From CBFIHN01 sp965662575 (lineage in GTDB: Bacteria; Pseudomonadota; Gammaproteobacteria; Francisellales; CACEW01): a stretch of 29,876 bases of DNA. The notes beneath the pieces were generated by a model. The model ran no database searches, was not told the DNA's origin, and saw only the letters and a list, made by a program, of their open reading frames with translations. The translations under genes and the position numbers were made by a program. Each line of letters starts with the position of its first letter. The stretch's first letter is position 1. The stretch lies in assembly GCA_965662575.1 (NCBI GenBank), contig CBFIHN010000019.1, forward strand, positions 1-29,876, given 5' to 3'. Positions 8,416 through 16,473 of the stretch are shown piece after piece.

Positions 8416-8949
8416 CTACTTCTTCTTAGCTTCTTTTAGCGAAATCTGCTCATCAGCATAGCGTACACCTTTCCCTTTATAGGGCTCTGGTGGCCGATAG
8501 GCACGAATATCAGCAGCCACTTGGCCAACTTTTTGTTTATCAATACCTTTCAACACAATTTCTGTGACACTTGGTGTTTCTGCCGTAACACCCTCTGGCA
8601 ATTGATGATCTACTGGATGTGAAAAACCTAACGTCAGATTAACGGTGCTACCTTGCACCTTGGCACGGTAACCCACACCAACTAACGTTAGTTTACGCTC
8701 AAAACCTTGGCTGACACCATGCACCATATTGTGTAATAACGCACGAGCAGTACCCGACTGCGCCGAACCATTTTTTGATTTTTCTTTACTCACGACAGTT
8801 AAGATATCATCATTCTGCTCAACACCAACAGTATGATGCAAAGTATGCTCTAAAGTACCTTTGCTACCTTTAATCTGAACATGCTGTTTATTAATAGTAA
8901 CATCCACACCTTTTGGCAGTTGAATAGGCTGATTAGCAACTCGAGACAT
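8416..8949 (-). CDS. rplF: 50S ribosomal protein L6
   Basis: L6 lies near the sarcin-ricin loop and factor-binding site. The 177-residue product starts MSRVANQPIQLPKGVDVTIN and has the C-terminal signature IRAYRPPEPYKGKGVRYADE. The full family length is present, in standard spc-operon position. Confidence 0.99.
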   Translation of the reverse strand: MSRVANQPIQLPKGVDVTINKQHVQIKGSKGTLEHTLHHTVGVEQNDDILTVVSKEKSKNGSAQSGTARALLHNMVHGVSQGFERKLTLVGVGYRAKVQGSTVNLTLGFSHPVDHQLPEGVTAETPSVTEIVLKGIDKQKVGQVAADIRAYRPPEPYKGKGVRYADEQISLKEAKKK

Positions 8950-8959
8950 GTTTTACTCC

Positions 8960-9352
8960 TTATGCGACGTAGCAAATAACTTCGCCACCGATGCCTTCAG
9001 CGCGAGCTTGTTTGTCAGACATCAAGCCTTTAGATGTAGAAATCACAGCCACACCCAAACCGCCTAAAACATTAGGTAAGTCATTAGCTGCTTTATACAC
9101 GCGAAGGCCTGGCGTTGAAATGCGTTTTAGCATGTCAATCACTGGCTTGCCTTGATAATAGCGCAAATCAACACTGAGAGATTTAACCGTATCACCGTCG
9201 ACGGCGAAACCCTCGATAAAGCCTTCTGCTTTTAAGACTTCAGCAATAGCAACTTTGGCTGTGGATGATGGCATCTCAACGGTTTTTTTATTCGCTGATT
9301 GGCCGTTACGAATACGGGTTAACATATCAGCTATTGGATCTTGCATACTCAT
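8960..9352 (-). CDS. rpsH: 30S ribosomal protein S8
   Basis: S8 is a primary 16S rRNA binder and in E. coli represses the spc operon. The 130-residue product starts MSMQDPIADMLTRIRNGQSA and ends with the signature SDKQARAEGIGGEVICYVA. It lies between rpsN and rplF. Confidence 0.99.
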   Translation of the reverse strand: MSMQDPIADMLTRIRNGQSANKKTVEMPSSTAKVAIAEVLKAEGFIEGFAVDGDTVKSLSVDLRYYQGKPVIDMLKRISTPGLRVYKAANDLPNVLGGLGVAVISTSKGLMSDKQARAEGIGGEVICYVA

Positions 9353-9363
9353 TATCGTTTTCC

Positions 9364-9669
9364 TTACCAGCTAGCTTTTTTCAAACCTGGGACATATCCA
9401 CCCATGCCCAACTTACGCAACATATTCCGACTTAAACGGAATTTACGATAAGTCCCATGTGGACGACCAGTTAATTCACAGCGACGTTGTAGACGAACAG
9501 GGTTAGAATTTGCAGGTAATTTTTGCAATTTTTCCTGAGCTTCCCAACGAGCTTCATCAGACGCATTAACATCAGCAATAGTTGCTTTATACTCTGACCG
9601 CTTCTTCGCGTATTTTTTCACCAACTTCTCGCGTTTTAATTCACGTTGAATCATTGATTGTTTAGCCAT
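9364..9669 (-). CDS. rpsN: 30S ribosomal protein S14
   Basis: The 101-residue product is the long, zinc-free form of S14 usual in proteobacteria. It shows RLQRRCELTGRPHGTYRKFR followed by LSRNMLRKLGMGGYVPGLKKASW. It lies 4 nt after rplE. Confidence 0.99.
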   Translation of the reverse strand: MAKQSMIQRELKREKLVKKYAKKRSEYKATIADVNASDEARWEAQEKLQKLPANSNPVRLQRRCELTGRPHGTYRKFRLSRNMLRKLGMGGYVPGLKKASW

Positions 9670-9673
9670 AATT

Positions 9674-10216
9674 TTATAGTTCCTTTAACGGGAAGTTGAA
9701 CGCGCGCAATAAAGAACGCGCCTCGTCATCATTTTTTGCACTGGTTGTAATCGTAATATCCATCCCACGCATCTTATCGACTTTATCGTAATCAATCTCT
9801 GGAAATACGATTTGCTCTTTCAAGCCCATACTGTAGTTACCACGACCGTCAAATGCTTTTGGATTCAAACCACGAAAATCACGAATACGAGGAATTGCAA
9901 TACTCACCAAATGGTCTAAAAACTCGTACATTCGCTCTCCGCGCAAAGTAACTTTACAACCCAAAGGCATACCATCACGAATCTTAAAACCCGCAATTGA
10001 CTTCCGCGCATAAGTGACTTGTGGTTTTTGCCCTGCAATTGCAGTCATATCGCGAACTGCAAATTCCATGACTTTTTTATCACGAGAGGCTTCACCAACG
10101 CCCATATTTAAAGTAATTTTTTCAATTTTAGGAATTTGCATAACATTTTTATAGCCATGCTGTTCTTGTAATTTTTTGACTACTTGTTTTTTGTAGTGTT
10201 TTTTTAATCTTGCCAT
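9674..10216 (-). CDS. rplE: 50S ribosomal protein L5
   Basis: L5 binds 5S rRNA in the central protuberance and contacts P-site tRNA. The 180-residue product carries NVMQIPKIEKITLNMGVGEA and the C-terminal signature DITITTSAKNDDEARSLLRA. It lies between rplX and rpsN. Confidence 0.99.
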   Translation of the reverse strand: MARLKKHYKKQVVKKLQEQHGYKNVMQIPKIEKITLNMGVGEASRDKKVMEFAVRDMTAIAGQKPQVTYARKSIAGFKIRDGMPLGCKVTLRGERMYEFLDHLVSIAIPRIRDFRGLNPKAFDGRGNYSMGLKEQIVFPEIDYDKVDKMRGMDITITTSAKNDDEARSLLRAFNFPLKEL

Positions 10217-10227
10217 TTTGTCACAAC

Positions 10228-10554
10228 CTAGCTATCAATCTGTTCTTGGTTAGATTTAAAAATGCGAACCTTACGCTGTTGATCAGCTTCTTCAATAAAC
10301 TTGAAGCCAACACGATCAGCTTTCTTAGTCATAGGGTTATAGATCGCCACATTAGAGATGTGCAATGGTGCTTCACGATCGACGATACCACCTTCAACAC
10401 CTGCTTGAGGGTTTGCTTTAACATGCTTTTTGACGATATTCATACCATCAACACGGACACGCTCATGATCAATAACTTGAGTAACTTGACCGCGTTGACC
10501 GCGGTTCTTGCCAGCTATTGCGATAACCTCATCACCTTTTTTAATTTTACGCAT
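10228..10554 (-). CDS. rplX: 50S ribosomal protein L24
   Basis: L24 is an early-assembly protein near the polypeptide exit. The 108-residue product holds the KOW motif (KIKKGDEVIAIAGKNRGQRG) and the conserved NIVKKHVKANPQAGVEGGIV. It lies between rplN and rplE. Confidence 0.99.
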   Translation of the reverse strand: MRKIKKGDEVIAIAGKNRGQRGQVTQVIDHERVRVDGMNIVKKHVKANPQAGVEGGIVDREAPLHISNVAIYNPMTKKADRVGFKFIEEADQQRKVRIFKSNQEQIDS

Positions 10555-10575
10555 TTTATTTTTTCCTAAATAAAC

Positions 10576-10944
10576 TTACAGTGTTTCCGCAGCCAATGAG
10601 ACAATTTTCATAAATTGTTCACTGCGCAACTCACGAGTTACCGGCCCAAAGATACGAGTACCAATTGGTTGGCCACTTGCATTCAGCAAGACAACCGCAT
10701 TATCATCAAAGCGAATCAAAGAACCATCCGTACGCCGAACACCTTTTGCTGTACGGACAATCACGGCATCCATGACGTCACCTTTTTTTACACGACCACG
10801 AGGAATCGCTTGCTTGACGCTAACTTTAATCACATCACCAATGCTTGCATAGCGACGCTTGGAGCCACCAAGTACTTTGATGCACTGAACCTTCTTTGCA
10901 CCACTGTTGTCAGCAACAGACAGTACACTCTGCATCTGAATCAT
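10576..10944 (-). CDS. rplN: 50S ribosomal protein L14
   Basis: L14 forms inter-subunit bridges. The 122-residue product starts MIQMQSVLSVADNSGAKKVQ and shows RGRVKKGDVMDAVIVRTAKG. It is the first gene of the spc group and has its own extended -10 promoter about 70 nt upstream. The preceding TATTTAGGAGAGAAATCG includes an AGGAG Shine-Dalgarno. Confidence 0.99.
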   Translation of the reverse strand: MIQMQSVLSVADNSGAKKVQCIKVLGGSKRRYASIGDVIKVSVKQAIPRGRVKKGDVMDAVIVRTAKGVRRTDGSLIRFDDNAVVLLNASGQPIGTRIFGPVTRELRSEQFMKIVSLAAETL

Positions 10945-11013
10945 CGATTTCTCTCCTAAATACCTCTTGGATCATCGCAAAAAACGTGACCCTTGCGCCA
11001 AAAAATGGCGGAC

Positions 11014-11022
11014 ATTATACCA
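11014..11022 (-). promoter_or_regulatory. Extended -10 promoter of the spc operon
   Basis: On the minus strand TGG directly precedes a perfect TATAAT (11014-11019), making an extended -10 element in the gap between rpsQ and rplN. No good -35 box is present at 16-18 nt. The position equals that of the spc promoter in E. coli, and a leader of about 60 nt is implied. Confidence 0.7.
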
Positions 11023-11038
11023 TCAATTTTCAAAATTT

Positions 11039-11056
11039 CTAGTTCTAATGAACTAG
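11039..11056. repeat. 18-bp palindrome at the spc promoter -35 position
   Basis: CTAGTTC and GAACTAG form a perfect 7-bp inverted repeat around TAAT. It lies where the -35 region of the extended -10 promoter would be, so it could be an operator. No regulator is known to me for this site, and a chance or structural origin is possible. Confidence 0.4.
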
Positions 11057-11096
11057 ACATAGCTAGAACACAGCAGATCTAACTTATCTTGATGAT

Positions 11097-11158
11097 GTCA
11101 CTCCTGCAAAAACGGAAATCCAGTTTACAGACTGGCGCCTCGTTCTTGCGGGGATGAC
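11097..11158. repeat. 62-bp imperfect palindromic intergenic repeat
   Basis: Two 28-nt arms (11097-11124 and 11131-11158) starting GTCACTCC and ending GGGGATGAC are imperfect inverted repeats around a 6-nt centre. This resembles the common intergenic palindromes of proteobacteria that begin GTCATTCCCGC. It lies between rpsQ and rplN, so it would form a hairpin in S10-operon RNA and could attenuate or stabilise it. A decayed relative lies at 21672-21741. Confidence 0.7.
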
Positions 11159-11193
11159 CTCTTTCTATTGGGAAGTTCTGTGAACGACCCAAG

Positions 11194-11460
11194 TTACTTC
11201 GCTTTTTCTACAATTTCAACCAACATCCAAGTCTTAGTTTTTGATATAGGACGTACCTGACGGACTGTCACAATATCACCCTCAGCACAACTGTTATCTT
11301 GATCATGCACATGAAGCTTCATCGATTTTTTGACAAACTTGCCATAAAGTGGATGGCGCTCCTTACGCTCAACGAGGACAACAACGCTTTTATTCATCTT
11401 ATTACTAATCACACGACCACTGACCGTACGGATTAACTCTTGTTTTTCTGCTGTGCTCAT
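11194..11460 (-). CDS. rpsQ: 30S ribosomal protein S17
   Basis: S17 is an early 16S rRNA binder. The 88-residue product shows RTVSGRVISNKMNKSVVVLV and ERKERHPLYGKFVKKSMKLH. Its start overlaps the rpmC end by 4 nt. It is the last gene of the S10 group and is separated from rplN by 249 nt. Confidence 0.99.
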   Translation of the reverse strand: MSTAEKQELIRTVSGRVISNKMNKSVVVLVERKERHPLYGKFVKKSMKLHVHDQDNSCAEGDIVTVRQVRPISKTKTWMLVEIVEKAK

Positions 11461-11666
11461 GCGCTTGCACCTTCTTTAGTTTTTTGCGTGATCAATGTTT
11501 CAACACGGGCAATATTACGACGGACTTGCTTAAACAAATGGTTCTTTGTTAAAGCGCCTGCATTAGAACCACGCTGCATCCTTAAGTTGAATTGTTCAGT
11601 TAACAATTCTTGCTTCAACTTTTGCAACTCTTCAATCGTTTTATCTTTTAATTCACTTGCTTTCAT
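11457..11666 (-). CDS. rpmC: 50S ribosomal protein L29
   Basis: L29 sits at the tunnel exit near the docking site for trigger factor and SRP. The 69-residue product starts MKASELKDKTIEELQKLKQE and has the QFNLRMQRGSNAGALTKNHL segment. It begins immediately after the rplP stop and overlaps rpsQ by 4 nt, which implies coupled translation. Confidence 0.98.
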   Translation of the reverse strand: MKASELKDKTIEELQKLKQELLTEQFNLRMQRGSNAGALTKNHLFKQVRRNIARVETLITQKTKEGASA

Positions 11667-12083
11667 TTAGAGCACCGTTCTTTTAACAAAGGTTGTAGAA
11701 ACAGGTAATTTTGCTGCGGCAAGCTTTAACGCTTCACGAGCAACTTCTTCGCTGACACCTTCCATTTCATAAAGCATACGACCTGGCTGGATCTGAGCAA
11801 CCCAATATTCGACACTACCTTTACCTTTACCCATACGGACTTCGAGAGGTTTTTTAGTAATTGGTTTATCAGGGAAAATACGAATCCAAATCTTACCACC
11901 ACGTTTAATATGACGATTGATCGCACGACGTGCAGCCTCAATTTGGCGAGAAGTAATACGGCCACGACCACTGGCCTTCAAACCAAATTCACCAAAGCTG
12001 ACTTTATTAGCACGTGAATTACAAATACCACGGTTGCGCAGCTTATGCTGCTTGCGAAATTTTGTACGTTTAGGTTGCAACAT
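11667..12083 (-). CDS. rplP: 50S ribosomal protein L16
   Basis: L16 organises the A-site region of the large subunit. The 138-residue product starts MLQPKRTKFRKQHKLRNRGI and shows RGGKIWIRIFPDKPITKKPL. Its start overlaps the rpsC stop by 1 nt (TAATG). Confidence 0.99.
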   Translation of the reverse strand: MLQPKRTKFRKQHKLRNRGICNSRANKVSFGEFGLKASGRGRITSRQIEAARRAINRHIKRGGKIWIRIFPDKPITKKPLEVRMGKGKGSVEYWVAQIQPGRMLYEMEGVSEEVAREALKLAAAKLPVSTTFVKRTVL

Positions 12084-12769
12084 TACTTAGCACCTCGCTG
12101 ACGTTTTTCAGCACCCTCTTTTCTTTCTGAGTGCTCCATTCCAGGCAATATCTCACCCTTAAAAATCCAGACCTTGACGCCGATAATGCCATAAGTAGTC
12201 TCAGCCTCAGAAGTCGCATAATCGATATCAGCACGCAGGGTATGCAATGGCACACGACCTTCACGATACCATTCAGCTCGTGCAATTTCAGCACCACCTA
12301 GACGGCCCGCAACACGAACCTTAACACCGAGCGCACCTGCACGCATAGCACTTTGCACAGCACGTTTCATTGCACGGCGAAACATCACACGTCGCTCCAA
12401 CTGATCTGCAACACCATCGGCAACTAACTGACCATCGATTTCAGGCTTTTTGATTTCCTCAATATTAATATGCACAGGCACGCCCATCATTTTACTGACT
12501 TCAACCTTGAGCTTTTCAACATCTTCACCTTTACGACCAATGACAATACCTGGACGAGCAGTATGAATAGTGATGCGTGCATTGTCTGCAGGACGCTCGA
12601 TAGTTACTTCACTAACAGACGCCTTTGCTAGCTTCTTCATTAAGTATTCACGAACCTTAATATCTTCGTTTAATTGGGTTGCATAGTCTTTAGAATTTGC
12701 ATACCAAACAGAACGCCATGGTTTGATGTAGCCTAAGCGAATACCGGTAGGATGTACTTTTTGTCCCAT
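12083..12769 (-). CDS. rpsC: 30S ribosomal protein S3
   Basis: S3 lines the mRNA entry channel. The 228-residue product starts MGQKVHPTGIRLGYIKPWRS, has the KH-type RNA-binding segment (RPGIVIGRKGEDVEKLKVEV, about 72-91) and ends in a basic tail. It lies 3 nt after rplV. Confidence 0.99.
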   Translation of the reverse strand: MGQKVHPTGIRLGYIKPWRSVWYANSKDYATQLNEDIKVREYLMKKLAKASVSEVTIERPADNARITIHTARPGIVIGRKGEDVEKLKVEVSKMMGVPVHINIEEIKKPEIDGQLVADGVADQLERRVMFRRAMKRAVQSAMRAGALGVKVRVAGRLGGAEIARAEWYREGRVPLHTLRADIDYATSEAETTYGIIGVKVWIFKGEILPGMEHSERKEGAEKRQRGAK

Positions 12770-12772
12770 TGA

Positions 12773-13108
12773 TTAGCTCCACTGTGCAACGTTAACTGTG
12801 ATATGACAGTTACGTTTTAAAATTCGAGCACCACGACCTTTGGCACGCGCACGGAAACGCTTCATAGTCGGGGCTTCATTAACATAAATTGATGACACAG
12901 ATAGTTCATCAATATCCATGTCCTCATTATGCTCAGCATTAGCAATTGCTGAATTGAGAACTTTTTTGATTAATTTTGCTGCTTTTTTCGGGCTGAAGGA
13001 TAAAAGCTCCATTGCCTGTTCAACAGGCAAACCACGAATTTGATCGGCAACCAAGCGGCATTTCTGAGCAGAAATGCGCGCATACTTATGATGTGCTGAA
13101 ACTTCCAT
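12773..13108 (-). CDS. rplV: 50S ribosomal protein L22
   Basis: L22 lines the nascent peptide tunnel. I chose the ATG at 13108, which gives 111 residues starting MEVSAHHKYARISAQKCRLV, the family start. A GAGGT motif lies about 10 nt upstream. The longer reading from 13174 would overlap rpsS by 62 nt and add 22 residues foreign to the family. The C-terminal beta-hairpin motif RARAKGRGARILKRNCHITV is present. Confidence 0.98.
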   Translation of the reverse strand: MEVSAHHKYARISAQKCRLVADQIRGLPVEQAMELLSFSPKKAAKLIKKVLNSAIANAEHNEDMDIDELSVSSIYVNEAPTMKRFRARAKGRGARILKRNCHITVNVAQWS

Positions 13109-13112
13109 CACC

Positions 13113-13388
13113 CTACCTCTTTGCTTTCTTGTCAGCTGCATGACCACGATAAGTGCGAGTAGCTGCAAATTCACCTAACTTATGACCAACCATATTCTCA
13201 GTCACAAATACTGGCACATGCTGACGACCATTGTGGACAGCGATCGTTAAGCCAATCATATCTGGTACAATCATTGAACGACGTGACCAGGTTTTAATTG
13301 GTTTACGGCTTTTTTCTTCTGAAGCCTTTTGAACTTTACTGATTAAATGCAAATCAACAAAAGGTCCTTTCTTTAATGAGCGTGGCAC
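13113..13388 (-). CDS. rpsS: 30S ribosomal protein S19
   Basis: S19 forms the 30S head with S13. The 91-residue product starts MPRSLKKGPFVDLHLISKVQ and shows VTENMVGHKLGEFAATRTYR. It lies 16 nt after rplB and 4 nt before rplV. Confidence 0.99.
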   Translation of the reverse strand: MPRSLKKGPFVDLHLISKVQKASEEKSRKPIKTWSRRSMIVPDMIGLTIAVHNGRQHVPVFVTENMVGHKLGEFAATRTYRGHAADKKAKR

Positions 13389-13404
13389 AATACTTCCCTC
13401 TTAA

Positions 13405-14232
13405 CTATTTTTTCTTACGACGTTGCATAATAAGCTTATTAGTCCGCTTATTTTTACGAGTCTTGTAACCTTTAGTCGGCGTACCCCAAGGCGAGACAGG
13501 ATGGCGACCACCAGATGTACGACCTTCACCACCACCATGCGGGTGATCTATTGGGTTCATTGCCACACCACGCACAGTTGGACGACGACCACGCCAACGA
13601 CTAGCACCTGCTTTACCTAAACGGCGTAAGCTATGCTCACCATTAGAGACTTCACCGATAGTTGCTCGGCAATCAATAGGTACTTTACGCATTTCACCAG
13701 AGCGTAAACGTAAAATTGCGTAAACACCCTCTTTCGAGACCAACTGTACAGAGGTACCCGCACTGCGCGCCAACTGAGCACCTTTTCCAGGTTTCATTTC
13801 CACTGCATGAATGACGGCACCTACTGGAATATTACGTAGTGGCAAGCAGTTACCTGACTTAATGGGAGAAGTCGAACCTGATTGAATGGTATGACCTGCT
13901 TCTATACCTTTAGCGGCAAGCACATAGCGCCGCTCACCATCGGCATAACAAATCAATGCAATATTCGCACTACGGTTTGGATCGTATTCTAAGCGTTCAA
14001 CTTTTGCCGGAATATCATCTTTATTGCGCTTAAAATCAATTACACGATAATGTTGTTTATGACCACCACCGATATGACGCACGGTAATACGGCCATTATT
14101 GTTACGACCTGCTTTTTTACTTTTCTTTTCGAGAAGCGGCGCATAAGGCGCACCTTTATGCAAATCAGGATTGACCACTTTAACCACAAAGCGACGCCCT
14201 GCGGAGGTTGGTTTTGCTTTAACTACTGCCAT
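13405..14232 (-). CDS. rplB: 50S ribosomal protein L2
   Basis: L2 is needed for subunit association and peptidyl-transferase centre assembly. The 275-residue product has the conserved MNPIDHPHGGGEGRTSGGRH segment (about 225-244) with the key histidine, and a basic C-terminus. Length matches the family. Confidence 0.99.
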   Translation of the reverse strand: MAVVKAKPTSAGRRFVVKVVNPDLHKGAPYAPLLEKKSKKAGRNNNGRITVRHIGGGHKQHYRVIDFKRNKDDIPAKVERLEYDPNRSANIALICYADGERRYVLAAKGIEAGHTIQSGSTSPIKSGNCLPLRNIPVGAVIHAVEMKPGKGAQLARSAGTSVQLVSKEGVYAILRLRSGEMRKVPIDCRATIGEVSNGEHSLRRLGKAGASRWRGRRPTVRGVAMNPIDHPHGGGEGRTSGGRHPVSPWGTPTKGYKTRKNKRTNKLIMQRRKKK

Positions 14233-14248
14233 TTAAATCTTCCTTCAC

Positions 14249-14551
14249 TTACGCCATTTCGCCTTCGGCAAATTGAATGTCATGACCTTCAGCCAAAGTG
14301 ACATAGGCTTTTTTCCAGCCTTTTGTTTGCCCTTCGATGCGACCAAAACGACGCTTCTTGCCCTTGACGTTCACGGTACGCACATCAGCAACTTTCACTT
14401 CAAACATTAACTCAACAGCTTGCTTGATGGCTTGCTTATTAGCACTTGAAACCACTTTGAACGATACAACATTGGCAGCGCCATATTGCATACTAGTTTT
14501 CTCAGTGATGCGCGGTGACAATAGCACCTTCATTAGTTCACTTTTATTCAT
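14249..14551 (-). CDS. rplW: 50S ribosomal protein L23
   Basis: L23 is the main docking site for trigger factor and SRP at the tunnel exit. The 100-residue product shows VLLSPRITEKTSMQYGAANV and VKGKKRRFGRIEGQTKGWKK. Its start overlaps the rplD end by 4 nt. Confidence 0.99.
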   Translation of the reverse strand: MNKSELMKVLLSPRITEKTSMQYGAANVVSFKVVSSANKQAIKQAVELMFEVKVADVRTVNVKGKKRRFGRIEGQTKGWKKAYVTLAEGHDIQFAEGEMA

Positions 14552-15168
14552 GCCAAGCGCTCCTCAACTTGCTTCACTGCAGCGGTTGTCATTAATACTT
14601 TTTTGTAAGCGATCAAAGTCACAGGATCAATTTGATCTGCATCACAAACACCCACATGATAAAGATTACGTGATGCTAGATACAAATTTTCACTCACCTC
14701 ATCACTGACAATCAACACATCTTCTAATTTCATTTTGCCAATTTGATCAGCTAGCAGTTTAGTTTTCGGCTCAACAACGTCAAATTTTTCAACCACCATT
14801 AGACGTTCATCACGGATTAGCTCAGATAAAATTGAACGCATCCCCGCACGGTACATTTTGCGGTTGACTTTTTGACTATGATCTTGTGGCTTCGCAGCAA
14901 ATGTCACACCACCTTTACGCCAAATCGGACTACGAGAGGTACCAGCACGCGCACGCCCAGTCCCCTTCTGGCGCCATGGCTTTGCGCCACCACCGCTAAC
15001 GGCAGAACGATTTTTCTGAGCGCGGGTACCTTGACGCGCACCCGCCATAAATGCCGTTACGACTTGATGAACCAAACCCTCATTGTAATCTTGAGCAAAA
15101 ACACCATCTGCCACATCAATATTTTTCTTTGAGGCACTGCCTGTTGTGGTTACCAACTGAAGCTCCAT
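14548..15168 (-). CDS. rplD: 50S ribosomal protein L4
   Basis: L4 lines the exit tunnel and, in E. coli, represses the S10 operon by binding its leader and by attenuation. The 206-residue product holds the tunnel loop segment with KPWRQKGTGRARAGTSRSPI (about 63-82). It overlaps rplC by 1 nt and rplW by 4 nt. A hairpin-rich gap lies upstream of rplC, so an L4-controlled leader there is plausible but unproven. Confidence 0.99.
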   Translation of the reverse strand: MELQLVTTTGSASKKNIDVADGVFAQDYNEGLVHQVVTAFMAGARQGTRAQKNRSAVSGGGAKPWRQKGTGRARAGTSRSPIWRKGGVTFAAKPQDHSQKVNRKMYRAGMRSILSELIRDERLMVVEKFDVVEPKTKLLADQIGKMKLEDVLIVSDEVSENLYLASRNLYHVGVCDADQIDPVTLIAYKKVLMTTAAVKQVEERLA

Positions 15169-15812
15169 TAGGCTTTACCCCCTTTTTTAACAGCTCGATG
15201 AACGACCACATCACCCTTAGGCGCACCAGGAATCGCCCCTTTAATCAACAACAAACCGCGCTCTGCATCGACTTTAATTAGCTCCAGGCTTTGTATGGTT
15301 TTACGCACATTACCCATCTGACCGGCCATTTTTTTACCCTTAAATACACGACCAGGACTTTGGTTTTGACCAGTTGAACCGTGGGCACGATGAGACAATG
15401 AATTCCCATGAGTGGCATCTTGGGTTGAGAAGTTCCAACGCTTAACAGGACCAGCAAAACCTTTCCCTTTGCTGGTACCTGTCACATCAACATATTGACC
15501 CGCTTCAAACAAATCCACTTTGAACTCTTGACCAGCCTCAACACCTTCTGCACTATCAACACGGAACTCCCATAGCCCACGACCTGGCTCGACCTTTGCT
15601 TTGGCAAAATGACCAACTTCTGGTTTATTCATACGCGAACGCTTACGAGTACCCGTAGTAACTTGAATGGCGATATAGCCATCTTTTTCAAGATCTTTGA
15701 TCTGAGTGACAATGTTAGGCTCAACACTGACAACGCTCACAGGTACCGCGGAACCATCTTCTTGAAAAACACGAGTCATACCGCATTTCTTTCCAACTAA
15801 GCCTATGCTCAT
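15168..15812 (-). CDS. rplC: 50S ribosomal protein L3
   Basis: L3 initiates 50S assembly. The 214-residue product starts MSIGLVGKKCGMTRVFQEDG and has the conserved loop THGNSLSHRAHGSTGQNQSP (about 134-153), which contains the glutamine methylated in E. coli. AAGGA precedes the ATG. It is separated from rpsJ by an unusual 202-nt gap and may therefore start its own transcription unit. Confidence 0.99.
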   Translation of the reverse strand: MSIGLVGKKCGMTRVFQEDGSAVPVSVVSVEPNIVTQIKDLEKDGYIAIQVTTGTRKRSRMNKPEVGHFAKAKVEPGRGLWEFRVDSAEGVEAGQEFKVDLFEAGQYVDVTGTSKGKGFAGPVKRWNFSTQDATHGNSLSHRAHGSTGQNQSPGRVFKGKKMAGQMGNVRKTIQSLELIKVDAERGLLLIKGAIPGAPKGDVVVHRAVKKGGKA

Positions 15813-16014
15813 TTTTTATTTTTCCTTCATCTAGCATCGATTTATTAAACCGACATAACGCCAAGCGCCCCAGCCACCACAAGACAAAATCTTGAGCAGC
15901 TGAAGCGCTGACCTTAGCCATGTTTGGTGCCCCTAGTAGCTAAATATTATCGGGCACAATCACAATTCATGTGTCCGCTTTTCGACTGATTACCCTCGAA
16001 AGCGGCGCGCTATT
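15813..16014 (-). promoter_or_regulatory. Hairpin-rich rpsJ-rplC spacer, candidate ribosomal-protein leader RNA
   Basis: This 202-nt gap holds three predicted hairpins in transcript order. The first (15975-16005) pairs CCGCTTTCGA with TCGAAAAGCGG with one bulge, 9 nt after the rpsJ stop. The second (15927-15957) pairs GTGCCC with GGGCAC. The third (15865-15908) has a 10-bp stem, GCGCUUCAGC with GCUGGGGCGC including two G-U pairs, then an internal loop and an upper CAAGA/UCUUG stem. E. coli has a structured S10 leader upstream of rpsJ, so I infer that the control region here lies upstream of rplC. I see no convincing -35/-10 pair and no long U run. A short ORF in this region lacks support. Confidence 0.5.
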
Positions 16015-16473
16015 TTATCGCAAACTAATCTTTACGTCTACACCTGCCGCTAAATCTAGCTTCATTAACGCATCAACAGTGCTGGGATTTGCCTCCACAT
16101 CTAACAAACGACGATGTGTTCGGATCTCATATTGATCCCGGGCATCTTTATTAACATGAGGAGAAATTAAAACAGTAAAACGCTCCTTGCGAGTTGGCAG
16201 TGGGATAGGCCCAACAACCTGTGCACCTGTACGCTTTGCTGTATCAACGATTTCTTTAGTCGACGTCTCGATCAAGCGATGATCAAAAGACTTCAAACGA
16301 ATACGAATGCTCTGTTCTTTAGCACTGGCTGCAACTTTTTTTGCTGGAGCTTTTTTTTTGGCAGGCGCTGCTTTATCCGCAACTTTCTTAGCTGCTGCTT
16401 TTTTGGCAGTAGCTGTTTTGGCTTTAGAAGCTGGCTTCTTTTCAGCTATTTCTTTTTTTTCAGTATCAGTCAT
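16015..16473 (-). CDS. rpsJ: 30S ribosomal protein S10 (NusE) with lysine/alanine-rich N-terminal extension
   Basis: Residues 51-152 match normal S10 (IRIRLKSFDHRLIETSTKEI to LDLAAGVDVKISLR). S10 is a 30S head protein that also joins the NusB antitermination complex. The family is about 103 residues long, but this product has 152. The extra N-terminus is rich in Lys and Ala with repeated AKK and PAKK units, like a histone H1 tail. No ATG, GTG or TTG is visible close to the core, so the extension is probably translated. Its coding DNA contains an A9 run (16351-16359 on the complement). It starts 12 nt after fusA with no tuf between. Confidence 0.97.
   Translation of the reverse strand: MTDTEKKEIAEKKPASKAKTATAKKAAAKKVADKAAPAKKKAPAKKVAASAKEQSIRIRLKSFDHRLIETSTKEIVDTAKRTGAQVVGPIPLPTRKERFTVLISPHVNKDARDQYEIRTHRRLLDVEANPSTVDALMKLDLAAGVDVKISLR

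Noticed and set aside
10210..10569. 119-residue plus-strand ORF opposite rplX
   Set aside because: It is an antisense shadow of a confidently identified ribosomal protein gene, with no ribosome binding site.
13109..13174. Upstream start for L22
   Set aside because: It would overlap rpsS and add residues foreign to L22.
15721..15921. 66-residue ORF between rpsJ and rplC, starting MAKVSASAAQ
   Set aside because: It runs out of frame into rplC, has no clear Shine-Dalgarno and no recognisable product. Its DNA is better explained as hairpins.
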